Below the pieces are notes generated by a model. That model saw only the letters and a list, made by a program, of their open reading frames with translations. It was not told the DNA's origin and searched no databases. The position numbers and the translations under genes were made by a program. From Homalodisca vitripennis (lineage: Eukaryota; Arthropoda; Insecta; Hemiptera; Cicadellidae), in contig NC_060213.1 of NCBI RefSeq assembly GCF_021130785.1, positions 67,394,501 to 67,458,500 of the forward strand: a stretch of DNA of 64,000 nt. The letters are read 5' to 3'. Shown piece after piece: positions 48,170 to 62,204 of this stretch. The stretch's first letter is position 1. Each line of letters opens with the position of its first letter.

Positions 48170-48880
48170 ATTACATAAGGTAGATGACTTCCATTTTCGT
48201 CAAGTCGCTGCCCTAATCGGACTATGAAGATTCGTTAAACTTTTTCCAGCATATTGACCGGAATGTTTGTGAAAACTTCAAGAATGTTATTGTTCAGTTG
48301 AGCCAGGGACTTAGGGCGATCTATATAGTCCAGTGATTTTAGATAGCCCCAGGAAAAAATATCAAATGGGGCTAATTTGGAGTGCCATTGGCCGAGTGGT
48401 ATAAGACGTTGGACTTTGAGTCTGAGTTAGGTTCGAATCCAGTCTGTGACCGTTGCACTTTTTATCAGTACACTCGACCTTGTACTGTATCGATTCTCCT
48501 CATTATTCTGTTTGATAAGATCCTCGCACAGGCCTGTGGCCCATGAGGACGGCTAGAGTAAGGCTTAAAAGGGGATAGGCTTCTCCTTTTTTTTAAAAAA
48601 AAGAAAGAAAATCAGGCTACCGGGCTGGCCAATTCAAGTCACCTCTTATTAAGATATGGCGTCATGGGAAGTGTTGACGCAAAACTGTAATTGACACACG
48701 TGCTATGTGCTCAGTGGCATCGTCCTGCTGAAACCGCACATCCATATCTATCTCATAGTGTCTTTTCGAGAACAATTACTGAATCTTACGAATGTAACGG
48801 TCAGGATTCACTGAAACGGCCTGTTCGATTATGGATTATTTGAAGGTCCATAATCCACCATCCCATAAGATTATCCATGG
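48170..48880 (-). pseudogene. Mariner-type transposase remnant, split by a SINE
   Basis: On the minus strand EQAVSVNPDRYIRKIQ, DMDVRFQQDDATEHIARVSI and NWPAR (with a stop inside the WPARSPD motif) precede the insertion. On the other side LAPFDIFSWGYLKSLDY and SLAQLNNNILEVF continue in register, ending near 48185. The second catalytic Asp (QQD) is present and the third lies at the insertion point. Stop codons are at several places. The conserved order makes the identification firm; it is a dead fragment without visible terminal repeats. Confidence 0.85.
48379..48610 (+). mobile_element. tRNA-derived SINE inserted in the mariner remnant
   Basis: The head shows RNA polymerase III boxes: A box TGGCCGAGTGGT (48389-48400) and B box GGTTCGAATCC (48430-48440), of the Leu/Ser-like type. 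The tail runs GGCCCATGAGGACGGCTAGA, GGCTTAAAAGGGGATAGGCT and a T-run then A-rich end. It lies exactly between the two halves of a transposase codon run, showing it arrived after the mariner. A truncated relative is at 3278-3355 on the opposite strand. Confidence 0.85.
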
Positions 48881-49139
48881 TCATGTTGCTATATTGTTCA
48901 CACTTATGTGCTAAAATATGGGTATATTATGTGACGTTCATGTTCATAACAAATAATATAACTGGCACTCTTAGATAATCAGTTAAGTATCCCCAAGATC
49001 TCCGAAGGCAAATTTATTGGAGGTAATTCCCTACTGAGAAATACACAAAAGGTATATCATAACATTCACTTCAATATGTACTGTGGTTTTAACAGTAAAA
49101 CAAACTTGCGGGGAACCAGCATGCATCAGTCCAGTTTGT

Positions 49140-49340
49140 GTAACTTTGCAGACGCGTGATTGTTTTAGAAATAGTGTAGAGTATGTTTACTGCCGGCGGG
49201 ATCGGGTAAGTTACAAAGTATTTGGCCGTTGAATACCATTCTAGCTTAAGTGCTTTTTAAGTTCTGTCACTAAAAGATGGCTTGATATTTAAAAGGCACT
49301 CATGCAGTGTGACCTGAAGTCTGTAAGTTGTGTTGTAATG
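49140..49340 (+). repeat. Dispersed repeat, paired with 52000-52205
   Basis: TCGGGTAAGTTACAAAGTAT, CCGTTGAATACCATTCTAGC and GGCACTCATGCAGTGTGACC correspond to CCGGGTGAGTTGCAATGTAT, TCGTTGAATAGCATGCTAGC and GGCGGTCATGCAGTACACCC at 52.0-52.2 kb. Non-coding, family unknown. Confidence 0.75.
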
Positions 49341-49549
49341 TATGATGAAATTAAGATCCATAGTTTTAGTGTTTTCTGTTTTGGTAGTTTTATAAAATAA
49401 TATACGTACTAATCTTACCCTTTATTAATCATTGCAGTTTTTTAGTTTTTTTTAATTATACAGGTATGAATTTTATTACTTAATATTAGTATATTACTTA
49501 TGAACTTCTTTGATAATTGCTTGTTTGTTAGAGTAAAGGAACAAATATT

Positions 49550-51990
49550 TACAGGGTGTCCCATTTCTCAACCAGCCTTTTGAGTTATTATTTCCAAACT
49601 AAATAAAAACCAAAATATAGATGTTATATTTGAACTTTCAAAAACTATTTAACTACTCGTACATCCACCATTTTGTATTTTTATTTACTATTTTTAGTTT
49701 GAGGACAGCTTACCGTAGTAAATTTAAAATTTGTATATGGTCTTATACCCTGCCTGATTATGAAAAATTTAGAAAATATTTTTTAAGCTATTTTTTTCAA
49801 AATTTAAACTTAAATGTATTAAAAATAACACATTATACAAATGTAACCGTCATTACGCTATTTTTTTTCAACCCAATGCTACCAAGTTTAAGAACATCTG
49901 TTCATAAATGAGAGAGATAGTTTGTTTTTAAAAGGCGAGTGCTAGACAATTTCAAGTATCACTATGTAAGCGTACAGCTAATTAGCTACAAAATCAGCTT
50001 TTTACATGTTAACTACCTATTAAGTTTAGCTTATAATAATATTAAGTTTTCTTACTGGTGTAAACCAAATTTAAAAGGACTTCCTAATAATCATAAATGT
50101 TATCTCAAAATCTTTTAATGAAAGTGGACCATTTTTCTTTATATAAAAACAACTAATTAGTCTCAAACAAAAATAGATATTTTCAATTTATTGCTACAGC
50201 TACTGTAATTAATTTAAATTAGAAGGATTAACTTAGAAATAGGTAATTTATATCTGAAATTAACAAGATTTTAATAAAATCATAACATAGTTGAAGATGA
50301 TTACAAAAACATGGATTTTATTTTGCAACATCTGTACGAATTTCGTAAGATAAAGTATTAGTAATAAAATTTTCTTATTAAATTTTCTGAATAAAAAAGA
50401 CGTGTAACAAAGTTACAAGCACAAAGGAAGATACCAACAATGTTGTTATGTACTCTACCTAACTTAATTCGAATTTGTTAGTAAGCTGCTACACGTGGTA
50501 GAAAACAAATTATATTTTACTATAAATTCTTTAAATTGTATGAACAAAGGTATTGAATATATTATTAGTAAACTCTATTAATTTATAATTTATTGTATAG
50601 GTTATTATTGGTATTTAAGAGTAATATACCATCATACTATTTTTATTTTCTTTGTGAGTTTTTTTGTGTATATACAAGATATATCCTATCAATACAAATT
50701 ATGATAAAACTAAAACTATATAAAAAAATGAAGCCCTATGCCAATTCTTTATTTAAGATATAGACTATGTATCATTCAGTGTCACCCCCATCTTTGAATA
50801 GGAATTGAGTAATTGGTTACATAGTTAAATTTAACATTAAAAACTGTTTTCAAAACTAAAAGGAACATTAAAATTTTCAATGCAACACTGCTAAATGCTT
50901 CAATGCTAAACATTAATAGGCAGTTAAACACCAATTTTTATAAAGATACACGTTTATTTTGGTAATTGCATACCACGAGTAATTGAGTGAACTTTATTTC
51001 TAAAATAGAGTTCCTCAAAAATCTCTAGATATTTTTCTGTGAAAATCATCATCTACTAGTGAATAGAAGACCAGATATCATTGTATGAGAAGGTGAATGA
51101 AGATAAAGGATTCTCTGCCATAAAGTAGATACTAGTTTACACGCCACATGGGCAGGCAGAAATAGTACAGAATGGTTCCAAAGTGAGTTCCAGTTACCAG
51201 CTCAAAAGTTAGTCTTTCACGAAAGGTTTTAACTTTATGGATGAATATTCTAAGCATTGTTAATATTATATTTTTGCTACATGGGTTTTAGTTTTACTAA
51301 TAAGGTCGAAGCAGCCTTTCTGTAAAACAAAAGAAAAATACTAGAATAGCAGAAATATAACTAACAATTACAAGAAATGTTTTCAAAGACTATTTTTTTA
51401 TTCATTAATTTCTTATTTGTCATCTAACCTACAATATAACGAACCAATAATATATAATAACAGCAATAATAACAAAAATATAAGTATAATTTTGAAACCT
51501 AACAATAAAGAAAATTCACAACAAGAACATGTTATCGTATAACATGAAACGTGAAACGATCAAGGTAATGCAGATAAATCTCTTTGGCCTATTCTTTTAT
51601 CATGGTTAAAGGTTATTTAATAATAATCTATGGTTCCTAAGGGACATAAAGGAAACAAATTTTGTTTGTCGTAGTATGGATTTACACAGTTTTTATATGA
51701 GAGAAGTGTCATTTACATCCAATATAACTACCGATGATAATTGGGAGATACATTTACCGCACTTGCGTTATCCGTTAAATTAAAGCACAAATTCATGCAT
51801 TGAAGAAGGGGAACATCTTTAATGTTTTTACACATTTGCTAAAGTATATCCAAAATTTGTTAAACAAAGTTTATTGAGAAATATTCCCACCTAAACAAAA
51901 AAAGGTATAATGTTACACTTAATTTAATATCAACGCAGACTTTGCCGCTACAACAAACTTTCCGGATCCAACATTTCAGTGTGTGAAACT
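49550..51990. other. No gene recognised
   Basis: AT-rich. ACAGGGTGTCCCATTTCTCA at 49552 looks like a DNA-transposon terminus, but no inverted partner was found. The plus-strand open frame at 49621-49911 shows no known domain. Confidence 0.5.
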
Positions 51991-51999
51991 CAGTAAACA

Positions 52000-52205
52000 A
52001 GTAATTGTTGCTCACAGAATGTATGCTATGCTCGGAACCGGGTGAGTTGCAATGTATTTACTCGTTGAATAGCATGCTAGCGTAAATGCTTTTCATACCG
52101 TGCCATCAAAAGTTGCCTTAACTTTAAGAAAGGCGGTCATGCAGTACACCCTAGAGTCATATTGGATGTTATCTTATATACAGTGTGAAATTTAATTAAA
52201 AGTTC
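52000..52205 (+). repeat. Second copy of the 49140-49340 repeat
   Basis: Same words and order as the first copy, about 2.86 kb away in direct orientation. It is followed within 160 bp by the repeat shared with 6.1-6.4 kb, so the two may be parts of one longer element. Confidence 0.75.
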
Positions 52206-52359
52206 TTAGTATGTTCTATATTAGTAATTTTATAGTATAAAATGCTAATTCAATATTTTGTCTGTTATGAACTACTCAAAATCAGCATATTTTAAGTTAT
52301 AGCGGTATAAATTTTATTATATACATATAAAACGTGAATGAATGAACAATATGAATTTT

Positions 52360-52670
52360 AAGAGCATCCAAAACGAATTGTGTTTCCTGAAATAAACTAA
52401 AATGGTTTCGGTTTACAAACTTTAATAACATCACAGCTAAGCCCTGGATCAGCTGGATCCCCTCATGTGAAACGTCTGCGGCGTTAGTAATCTTAAAAGC
52501 TGGGATTTCTCACGACGTCCGGCACTCAAGTTTTATAGCTTCCGAGATTTTCCTGGCTCCATAAAAATGAATAGCTAACTTAACAGATAAATTCGTAAAT
52601 TCTATAAACTTAATAACCTTTTGTGTATACATATATGTCATTTAGTTCCTGTTTCTATCTTTGGAAGTAT
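52360..52670 (+). repeat. Dispersed repeat copy B, paired with 6120-6440
   Basis: AACAAAACGAATT-type flank, then GGATCAGCTGGATCC, CTTAAAAGCTGGGATTTCTC, ACGACGTCCGGCACTCAAG and AATAGCTAACTTAACAGATA. Several 15-20 base blocks are identical to the copy at 6.2 kb while the spacers differ. Confidence 0.8.
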
Positions 52671-52679
52671 CATTTTCAA

Positions 52680-54140
52680 ATAATATTATTTTATATATTT
52701 CTAGATAAATAATAATTCACAATATTTGAAGAACTACTTATGGATTATTAGGACATAAAATAGATCAAAATAAAAGTTTTAAATTATCTGACATTCCATA
52801 CATTCCATAACGTAAGACATATGAATTATGGTTCAAAATTGTTGTTTTAAAACAAAATATTGGCCTAATATAATGAAACAGTACTTAAATTAAATAAACT
52901 TAAAATAATCGTTTTATCTTTAGTTTGTTATATTAATATATTTGACTAACAAGAAAATAAAGAAAAATTAAATTAAAATACACTTTTGTAAAAGTGTAAA
53001 TTGAAGAAATTTTAAATTTTATTTGGATACGTGTACAGAACGATAAAAGTCAAACTGTGTTAATGAGCACAAACCGTAAAATGTTGTTGCAAACTACGAG
53101 AGATTTCATTAATACTAAAAAACCTGTATAATTGTTACATAAAGTGACTTTACCATTGTGAATAACCAACATTGAAAAGATAGCGTTAGCCGAAAAGAGA
53201 TACGGCTGCACAATTGTATTTAAAATGAACTCGGCATCAAAACTTCTCGTTATACAAGAGAAGCAAGTTTAGAATGTTAACACGGAATCGTTCCATTATG
53301 TGTTCAAAATAAAACGAATTTCTATGTTTTTGTATAAAGTTTGATCCATAAAACATCATTATTTTAATTATTTTAGAGTAAGGTTTTGTTGTTGTGTTAC
53401 GTTTAAATTTGTGCTTCCGCATACACGATAAATATAATTAAACTTTGTGCGCGTAATAAAAGCGAAAATAGAAACTAATTCTTCTGTAACAGCAATGCCT
53501 CGTTTTAATTATTAATATAGTATTTAAGTGCTATAACACATGAAACCAGAAAACCTCTTGAAACGTCTTTCTATGGAGATAAGTAGAAACTCTACAGTGA
53601 ACTTGGGTTTTGCTAAAGACGTTTAGGCAAAACAGAACAAGCTTCTAACGTCGCTGAACATTTTGTGCTAGGCTACTGAAATGCATTGATTTGCAAAACA
53701 TTCTTTGCGTGAAGCCGATCCAGCAGGAGACACTTAGTGAGATCGATTAACAGATTAACATTGAGCTTTGTCAAACGGCATTATCTGTGTTAAGCGATTT
53801 TCGATAGACGAATCCAGTGTGATCCTTTTCTAGAAATCCTATGTTGGCAACAATGGGATATCCGGTACGTCAATGGAAGGAACGATATTTACTTATACAC
53901 CTGTACCAAAACCATTCTACTCAACTTAGAACTACTTGGGTTCCCTAAATAACTCATACGGGAGAGTTGGCATAAAAACTTATTGATGTTCAAGAATATA
54001 GAAGATATTTACTCACAATAGAAGATGCTGAACATGATTAAATCCATCAAGTGATGAAAGTTACTGTAGAGGTCATTACTTGAAGTAGACTTAGCTACGA
54101 ATATAAAGGTAATGCTCCTTTTATTAAGGACGTATAATAA
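52680..54140. other. No gene recognised
   Basis: AT-rich, with short chance open frames only (for example minus strand 53237-53422). Confidence 0.6.
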
Positions 54141-54149
54141 TTCAGGATA

Positions 54150-57100
54150 GACGGCAAGTCAAGATGAGTGAAGTGCCGATGGAGGATCGCCCAGCAATGC
54201 CCTTGGGCGTCTCAGGACCATTAGTGGAGCAGTACCTTACGGAAAGACCAGGACCTGATTTGATCCCACTCCGAGGAATCAGCCGAGTTACAGGTCCGAT
54301 GATGAAGAAAATCATTATCAGCACGGATATGATAGTCTGGAATGTAGTCAATGTAAAGCGGCGGGATTCAGGGTTAGGTAGGAGGCATCGGGTCTATCTC
54401 AACGGACAAAGTCAAGGAAGAGACGGGACAAGGAGAACGGCGTGCGGGGGTCAGAGAAAGGAGCAGCAACTTACTTTTCTTTGCAGGAGCGACCGATGGT
54501 CCTCAGTATAACTAATGTACTGAGTTGTAATCATTTTCGAGAGTCGAAAATAATAATATAATGTTCATGTGACGAACCAATTAAATGGGTCCCTACGATA
54601 AGAACACTGAGACAATCAATAACCGATGTAGAGATCACACGAACATAGAAATAAACAGTAAATACCTAATACATAGAAAAATAACGAAGAGTATAAATGA
54701 AACATTTACACTTTTCGATCAAAACGGATGTTTTTGCTCTACCATTTATTTTTTAAATAGAAATTTCTAGTTTTCAAATACTCTACTTTTTATTTAATCC
54801 TCTCATAAATATTATACATCCTATCAAAGCCTTCAACACAAAATTATGGCAACGAAGTATTCTATAATGTTTAGGAAAGTGTTACTAGGCAGTGAAATAA
54901 GCTAGAGTAGAACCTGGTATTACAGTTGTCATCATATACTTTATTGTGGTTATTGTAAAACAAAACTGAAATGTAGGCTACCAACGTATATTCGGTGGGC
55001 TTATGTTAGATAAAGCTTTTGGGGACAGATATTCACACGGTGAGCCAGTCGCACACACCGGACGCTGGTTTAAAACAAAGTCGACCAAGAGTAATTATTA
55101 GGGATTACTTAAATCGAATGGAACAGGATTCACTGAAACCACGTTTATTTTTTGTTTAGTTTAGTTTTACGTTTGTTGTGACATTATTAAAACATGTGTG
55201 ATACCAACCACCGTTGTAACATCTGTGTCATGTGGGGACTACCTAATATACAAGCTGTTAAATACCATCATAGTGGATTTTAATTTTTAAATAATGTCTT
55301 ACAACAAATAGATGACATAGATTCACTATAAAGTATAAGTTTTACAACAAGTGCGTAACGTTGAATAATTAAAATTTCTGCCTTATATCTCTTACATTTA
55401 ATAATTCTGAGTGTTGTCTAAGGAAGGCTGGGAAACCCAAGAACCTCTACCCACCCAAACAAGGTAAAAGATACGTGTCGTGCAGCAGGCCTTGATGAAG
55501 CTTCTTAAAAAACTTGAATTTATTATCTTATTACTTTAAGCCACGATAAGTAAGAGGGTTGAAGTTCTTGCTCTTGTTGTTGCTGAAGGTAAATATTTGT
55601 GAAATTTGATTTTGAACTGTCTGTTTCAAATTGATTCTGGAGAAATATTCGATGTATGACTTCAATTCAATGAATGACTCCACTTAAAATTTAGTTTTTT
55701 TATTTCGATCTGATGTAGAGAATCGTAGTAGTAGTGTAGTATTGAAAACCTTACGCGAAATTCCAAGACTATAGATCTGTACGTTCTCGAAATATAGTGA
55801 GGAAAGGCAACAAGAATTGAAATTATGCCATTCCTCGATTAGTAGACTTCGCTGACGCTCAGTCAATGTATTCTTGTTGGGAAATACGCTATTATCAGAC
55901 ATTAACCATTGATATATCAGTGAAGACGTGTGATATACACAGGTCCATGATGTGCAACATTTCGTTGTGTGCCCAACACCTTCCCACCAATGAAAGTTAT
56001 TGGTGAAATTTCCGTGCTTTGAAAAGTTTGTACTTTTTCATATTTAACGACCAGTGTAAAGAAATCGTGAGGACAAAACATTAAGTGTCGGGCTAATTTA
56101 TTGGGTGCATTTAATTTAATTTATGTTTACAAAAAAGTTTGAAATTTATTATAATCGTTTATGGTACTGATATTCCCAACTATCAGTGTTTTAACTTGCG
56201 TTTACATAATATATTTACTTTCCATAATATAAATAGGTATGCAATCAAACATCTTATAATACTCAAAAGGGATTTTTCAAAGTTAAACATTATAATTTCC
56301 TTATAACAATTATACTACATACTTTTTTCCAAATACGTGGACTGTTAAAATCAAGACTATCAGAATGAAATAATTATTAAAAGCAAGGTTAATAATTTAT
56401 TATTGTTTTGAAATTTTTTTCTTATCCATTATTGATAGTACCTATTAATAGTTGTTGCAGTCTAACATTCTACTTCATAAATAAACACAATGATTTCCTA
56501 GAAGCATTTGATAGTAAGATAAATTTACATCAAACTCTTATAATTAATAATGGGAATCGAACACCATAACAGGTTCAAGCTATATTTTATTCGTGAACTT
56601 GTAGATAAATGATTCCGTTAAAATTACAAGAAAAAGAACATACGTGATTTATTAAAACCTTGACTTTTATTTTGTTTACACCAGTAATATAAAACTGAAA
56701 TGAATGCACCTGCAGATTTCATTAAACAGCGATTGTTGTACAGATAGTGATTTTAAGATATCAGAACCTTTATTTTTACGTTGTTTTGATAGATAAGCTT
56801 ATAGTCAACCACGATATAAGCAATCATTAATATAAATATATTTTAATTCCTTCATACTTATTAAATCTAAAGTATCTCATATCTATGTATCTAAGTTTTG
56901 TAATGCTATAAAGTTTATCAATAATATAAATAATTAACATCTCAAAATAGTATAGAAATATATTTTTAAAATAAAACTAGTTTAACAGTGAGACGGCAAT
57001 AGAGTTACATAACAGAAGACCATGTTTAATTACTTTGATTTTTTACTAACTTTAAGGGCCTTCGACTAATTAGATTATGGAAACGATAAAGCTTAACTTT

Positions 57101-60100
57101 ACACGTGCAAACTTGCCTCTAATCTTAACTTCACAGCCACTTCTCAAGTTAAGAGATAAAATTAGCCATTTCGAGTTAGCTTTGCGGTGTACACTGTAGC
57201 AGCTCAAAAATAGTTTAATGTGCCTAGGGAATTGTAAAATAATAGTTAATATAATTTAGTTAATTTATAAATGACTATAATAATGATTTCACTGTACAAT
57301 TACAGTACGGCATTTACAGTATTGTTTATTTTTTACAATAAATGTTGCTTCTAAAGTAATAGGTTTTACTTTGATATTTATAATTGCAAACATATTTTAC
57401 GTTTAAAAATGATACCAGTTGTTATTTACATCAAAGATTTATATTAACTTTAACTAAAAAAGAAAATATACCTACACCTTATTGTTAAATACTTATTAAA
57501 ATAAGTAACATAATAATAATAACTGGGTCGGTTAGTAAGGAAACCGTTAAAAATAAACTTATACAAGAAAGTATCGATGGACACCACAGATTGCAACGAA
57601 ATGGGCAGACAGAAAAAAGGGCGCATTTTACAAATATGACCCAAAATAGAAGGTTTATTCCATGCAGTAAAATATAACTATGTGCCAAGTTTCAAAAGTT
57701 TCTAGCAATGTTCTATCTAGCATTATCACGCAGACTGTCTGAAGTTTAAAATTTGCAACTAAATACATATTGCAATTATAACCGATCAAATTTAATCGAT
57801 TTGAAAAGGCTGTAAATGACAATAAACTGAAATATAAAATAATCAAAAATTACGGTGTTTTAACCTTTGTTTAATACTTTTAACCATTATATAAAACAAT
57901 AAAAATCTATGAATCAAGGCTTAATGTATTTATTGTTGAGAATACACATCAATACATAACACACATATCTAGTATAACTAATGGTGTGTATATGAAGTAC
58001 AAGAAAAAATATCTGAATTTTTAATGAAACTACGAGAAAGAGTCTTATACATGGACTCCTTTACTATTTTTTGGTTCTCTAATGTGCAGCTTTGCAATTT
58101 ATTGATTAGGAATATATAATATAAATCCATCAAACCTTCCAAGAACTTAGTTCGTGCATGAAGTGTAAAGATTAAAAATTATTAGTGAATTAATAATGTC
58201 ATTAATGTAAAGATTTGAAGCTAGGATGTATTTTTTTATAGGAAACGATCTATAATAAGAAAATAATAATAAATTATTTCTTAAAACCTTTAATGAAGCT
58301 AATTTGACTGTCTCTATTGTATTATTTATTCTTTTGTGCACAGATAATCATTTCGGTTAAATGGTTTTCTAAATAAATACATATTTTTTATAGATTTTGC
58401 TAAACCCACGTTTTAAAATACTAAATACCTCGGTTCTTTCAAAAAATTTACTTCTTTTATATTTTACTGAAATATTAAGTACATTTTGTGAAAGCAGACA
58501 TATGTTGTAAAAATTTAATTATTAAATATTATGAACAATTACATAATGGCAGAAACAAGAGGAGAATGTTTTTTTTTCTTGATTTGATAGAGTACACAAA
58601 GGTATATTGTATAAAAAGCATCGACTGTTATGGGTTTGTTTAAAAAAGAAGGCTCTTCCAGTAAAAAATTTATGACTAAAATAAAATTTGTACATTTTTA
58701 TTTAACTATTAAATATTTTTGCAGTATATAAATTGTTGTTAAACAGTAAATCATAATTAAATAATTAATTATTACTTTTTGTCCACCTATACTAGGTTTC
58801 TGGTTTGGGCTTTAGTACAAATTTCAAATACTGAAACTATAAAACCCTAGGTTCAGCGAAAAATAATAGAATAAAAGTTGTTTGTTACAATGGCAATTGT
58901 CTTGAATGTAAGGAAAAATATCAATTCCCACAAAAAATGTTTCTCAAATAAAGAAAAACCATGTATAAGTTAGGAATTTACACAAATTTAGGTTCTAGCT
59001 TTCAAATGCTCCACTGTGTGATGGCTAGACAGACAGGCGAACGGTAAACGACACGATTTTAACACGATCTCATTAAAGGGTCCTCAACAATATGTACAAT
59101 GGTAATGTAATATATCTTATTAATTTAAATGAGTCAATAATAGGTCATTTACAAATTACTGCTGATTTAACATATAATCAAGATATATTTAAACATACCC
59201 ACTCCTCTTAATATAGAAATTAACACCAAAATTAATGTCTACCATATTTTACCATACCTGTGTGAATATTTTAAAAAGGAAGCGAAATATGAAACACAAC
59301 AAAGAATGCTAATATTCAATTATATTTATGCACAGAATTCTGGATGATAAAAAGAAGATTTAATGAGCTGCTTTTTAACGACCACGCTCGGCTTGAAGTA
59401 TGCACGTTTTTAAGTATCTGTGAATTTTACTGTGTGCAGCTAAACAGAGACATATCGTTAGTTAATAAACATCTACATTAACGTGTTTGCAAGGAAGAAG
59501 TTTCGAAACGATATCTACTTGCACTATTCCAACACATTATACAATGGTAGTTGATTGAAAAGTATATGTGTTTAATTCGAAACATGAAAACTATAACTGA
59601 TTGTATCAATGAGAAGAATAGTTAAAAAAAGGTTGTGGATTGTTACAATACTATTGCATTGCATTTATATAAAACCAAAATGGTGTTTTCATACCCATAA
59701 AAAATAAACAAACCATTTCCTGTAATTGTACAAAATTAGGAATTAATCAATAAGTATTGTTAGAATGTGTGCAGGTTTATTAATTTAGAGAAATTTTTAA
59801 TTAACTGTAAAGATTAATTTTATAACCAATAAAATTGGCTGTGCTGGTAAAAATCTTTTCTGATATTAATTTCTATTCCATACTTGAGCTATAAAATGAT
59901 GATTGCATTTACCAATATAAATTTGTATGGCGTTGAGAAGGTATCATGTACTTAATTTGTATAACTTAGAAACCAAATAGAGAATAAACATATATTATAA
60001 TATGAATGAATTCCAAGAGTACCTAAATGGTATAGTTTATAGTGTCAATAGATAAAAGGGACAAAGACATGTACAAAAAACACAAAATCTCTATCGCTCA

Positions 60101-61150
60101 CAACCTAAAAGTACTCATGCTTGTGGAAAATATTGCTTGCAAATACGTGGGAAACCTCTATTCAATCAATAAATGTTCTACCATATATTTCATTGTTATG
60201 ATTATGCTTAATTTAGGTAGTAAGTGATTCATATTATGACGTATAATTTTTTTCTAAATTGAAGAAAACGTCTTCTTAAAGTTAATACTAGCATACAGTG
60301 GAAGAAATTGTAAAACACAGTAAAGCATAATGTAAGCTATAATAACCAATACAATATTTTAAGCGCTGCAAAAAGAACCTCTAATATAAGGGATGAATTG
60401 ATATTATTATTAAGTTATAGTCTTTTACTGACCAGTATATAGGAAAACATTTTAATTTTTTTACCAAAACTAATTTTTAACCAAACATTATTTATGTAAT
60501 GTAGCCTTCCACTTAAACAAGGCATTTCTATAAATAAGATACAATTTTTGACAATTATTATGAAATTTTACTTAATTTAACATATCCCCTGTGAATAAAC
60601 AAAGATGGATATAAATTCTGTGTAAGATTAATATTAGCAAATTAAATTTGCATTAAAGACTAAAATACTACTATAGAATATTCTACATTATTATCCAGTT
60701 ATGTATGTAAACAGCAATGCAGCAATTTATGTATTTCTTGAATTTTAAACTGAAACATTTATGTTTTCTGAAATATAACAGTAAAATTTATATCACATCT
60801 AGGAAAAAAACAAGACTAGGATATAAGAATAAGAAATAAACTGAGGTATTAAAATAAAACTTGAACTATGTAATAATATACGAACATTACAACTATTTAT
60901 ATGAAATTAATATGTAAAAAAATAGATCAGATCATGTTTGTATTAAAAGTATGCTCCTATCAGCTGTCGAAAGCTAAATAACAGTTTCTCCTATGAAGTA
61001 GTCCGCTATCGATTGGGAGACATGGACAAGTCATTATAAGTCTCGCATCTCCCCTTGTTGACCCAGTTGTGACATGAATAACTTTCCTTTCTTGTTCTTT
61101 ATTATTCCTGATGTTTAATTATTTGTTAGCTCTCGCACGCCCAGTCACAG
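54150..61150 (+). repeat. Segmental duplication copy B, paired with 17280-25005
   Basis: It carries the same landmark words in the same order as copy A (see that entry). Differences include loss of most of the LINE remnant (54260-54360 against 17370-17860) and loss of the long TA tracts. The open frame 54164-54511 on the plus strand is probably chance reading through decayed repeat DNA, since its counterpart in copy A is not open in that frame. Confidence 0.85.
59341..59482. other. Conserved island in duplication copy B
   Basis: Positions 59341-59409 are identical to 21680-21748. After that CTGTGTGCAGCTAAA and CGTTAGTTAATAAACAT are also kept. The sharp contrast with the diverged flanks is the reason for listing it. 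Confidence 0.5.
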
Positions 61151-61159
61151 ACCAAATGA

Positions 61160-62200
61160 GCGGGTTGAATTCTCACTCATCGAATCCTCCTTATTGTCCA
61201 AAAGTGCATTCAACAAGTTTTATTATTTTTATTTAAATTATATTTATTAGGAAAGAAAACAATTAATTGGTATTCTGCCGTATTAAAACTTTATTTATAT
61301 TTTTACCGTATTTCAATCATTCTTGGAAATAGCTTATAATCATGATTTAATTTAGAAAACAAGTATAATCATGGCAAAGATGTGTTATTGTAAAATATTG
61401 GAACAATGATTTTTTCTAGTTTTAAAGGTATTTCACATGTAATTTATGTTTGGGCTCATTTTCATTATATTTTATGATGATAAGATATTTTTAAAATTTA
61501 CTGAATTTAACGAAACATTAGTAAAACTATGTTAAAAATTAGGGTCAGAGGTGATAATTAAAACCTCAGGACGAGGATTGCGAGTTGAGAGAGCGCGCGA
61601 GATCTCTCGATTCGACGTTTCTTCAGTGGCCATGGCTCTGCGGCCTAAATAAATATAGGGCGAAATTCAATTAAATTAAGGAGTTTTAAAGCTAATCTTT
61701 TATTTCATAGGGCCATACTGAAATCTTTATTCCACTACCTAACAAGTAACGTTATTGCTACGATTAGACACTTTTGGTTTAATAATACATACGTATAGAG
61801 TACCTAGGCAATTTGTTTGTTTCTTATTGCTATTAACATACTTTATAAACATTACTCTATTCACTAAGAAATACATCGTCAGCCATCCGTGGCTACTATA
61901 AATATGGACTTTCGTCGACCAAAGCTCTCTCAAACTCAAACACACAACCCCCATGGCTAAATCTTTTCAGTTATCGAATGTGTTTAAAATGCAATTACCG
62001 GTTTTGTTAACTATTTAACATGATTTTAGTACCTCAAGTGTAATCTCCTTATAAGGGAAATTCTACTATCACACATTTTTGAAACTTGTTCACTTTTCAA
62101 AAATAAATCATAGCTTTTACAGTTTTTTTTTTAAATAAATAAGACAATAGAAATTTTAGTTTTTGTACGCTATTGAACTAGTTCATGACTCAAAATGAGA
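61160..62200. other. No gene recognised
   Basis: A somewhat GC-rich patch at 61567-61640 (GAGAGAGCGCGCGAGATCTC) stands out from the AT-rich surroundings, but I cannot tie it to a promoter or gene. Confidence 0.5.
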
Positions 62201-62204
62201 CAGG

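Noticed and set aside
49552..49575. ACAGGGTGTCCCATTTCTCA as a transposon end
   Set aside because: No inverted partner or transposase nearby; too little to call an element.
54164..54511. 115-codon plus-strand open frame
   Set aside because: It lies in duplication copy B; the matching part of copy A has stops and indels in this frame and no domain was recognised, so it is taken as chance.
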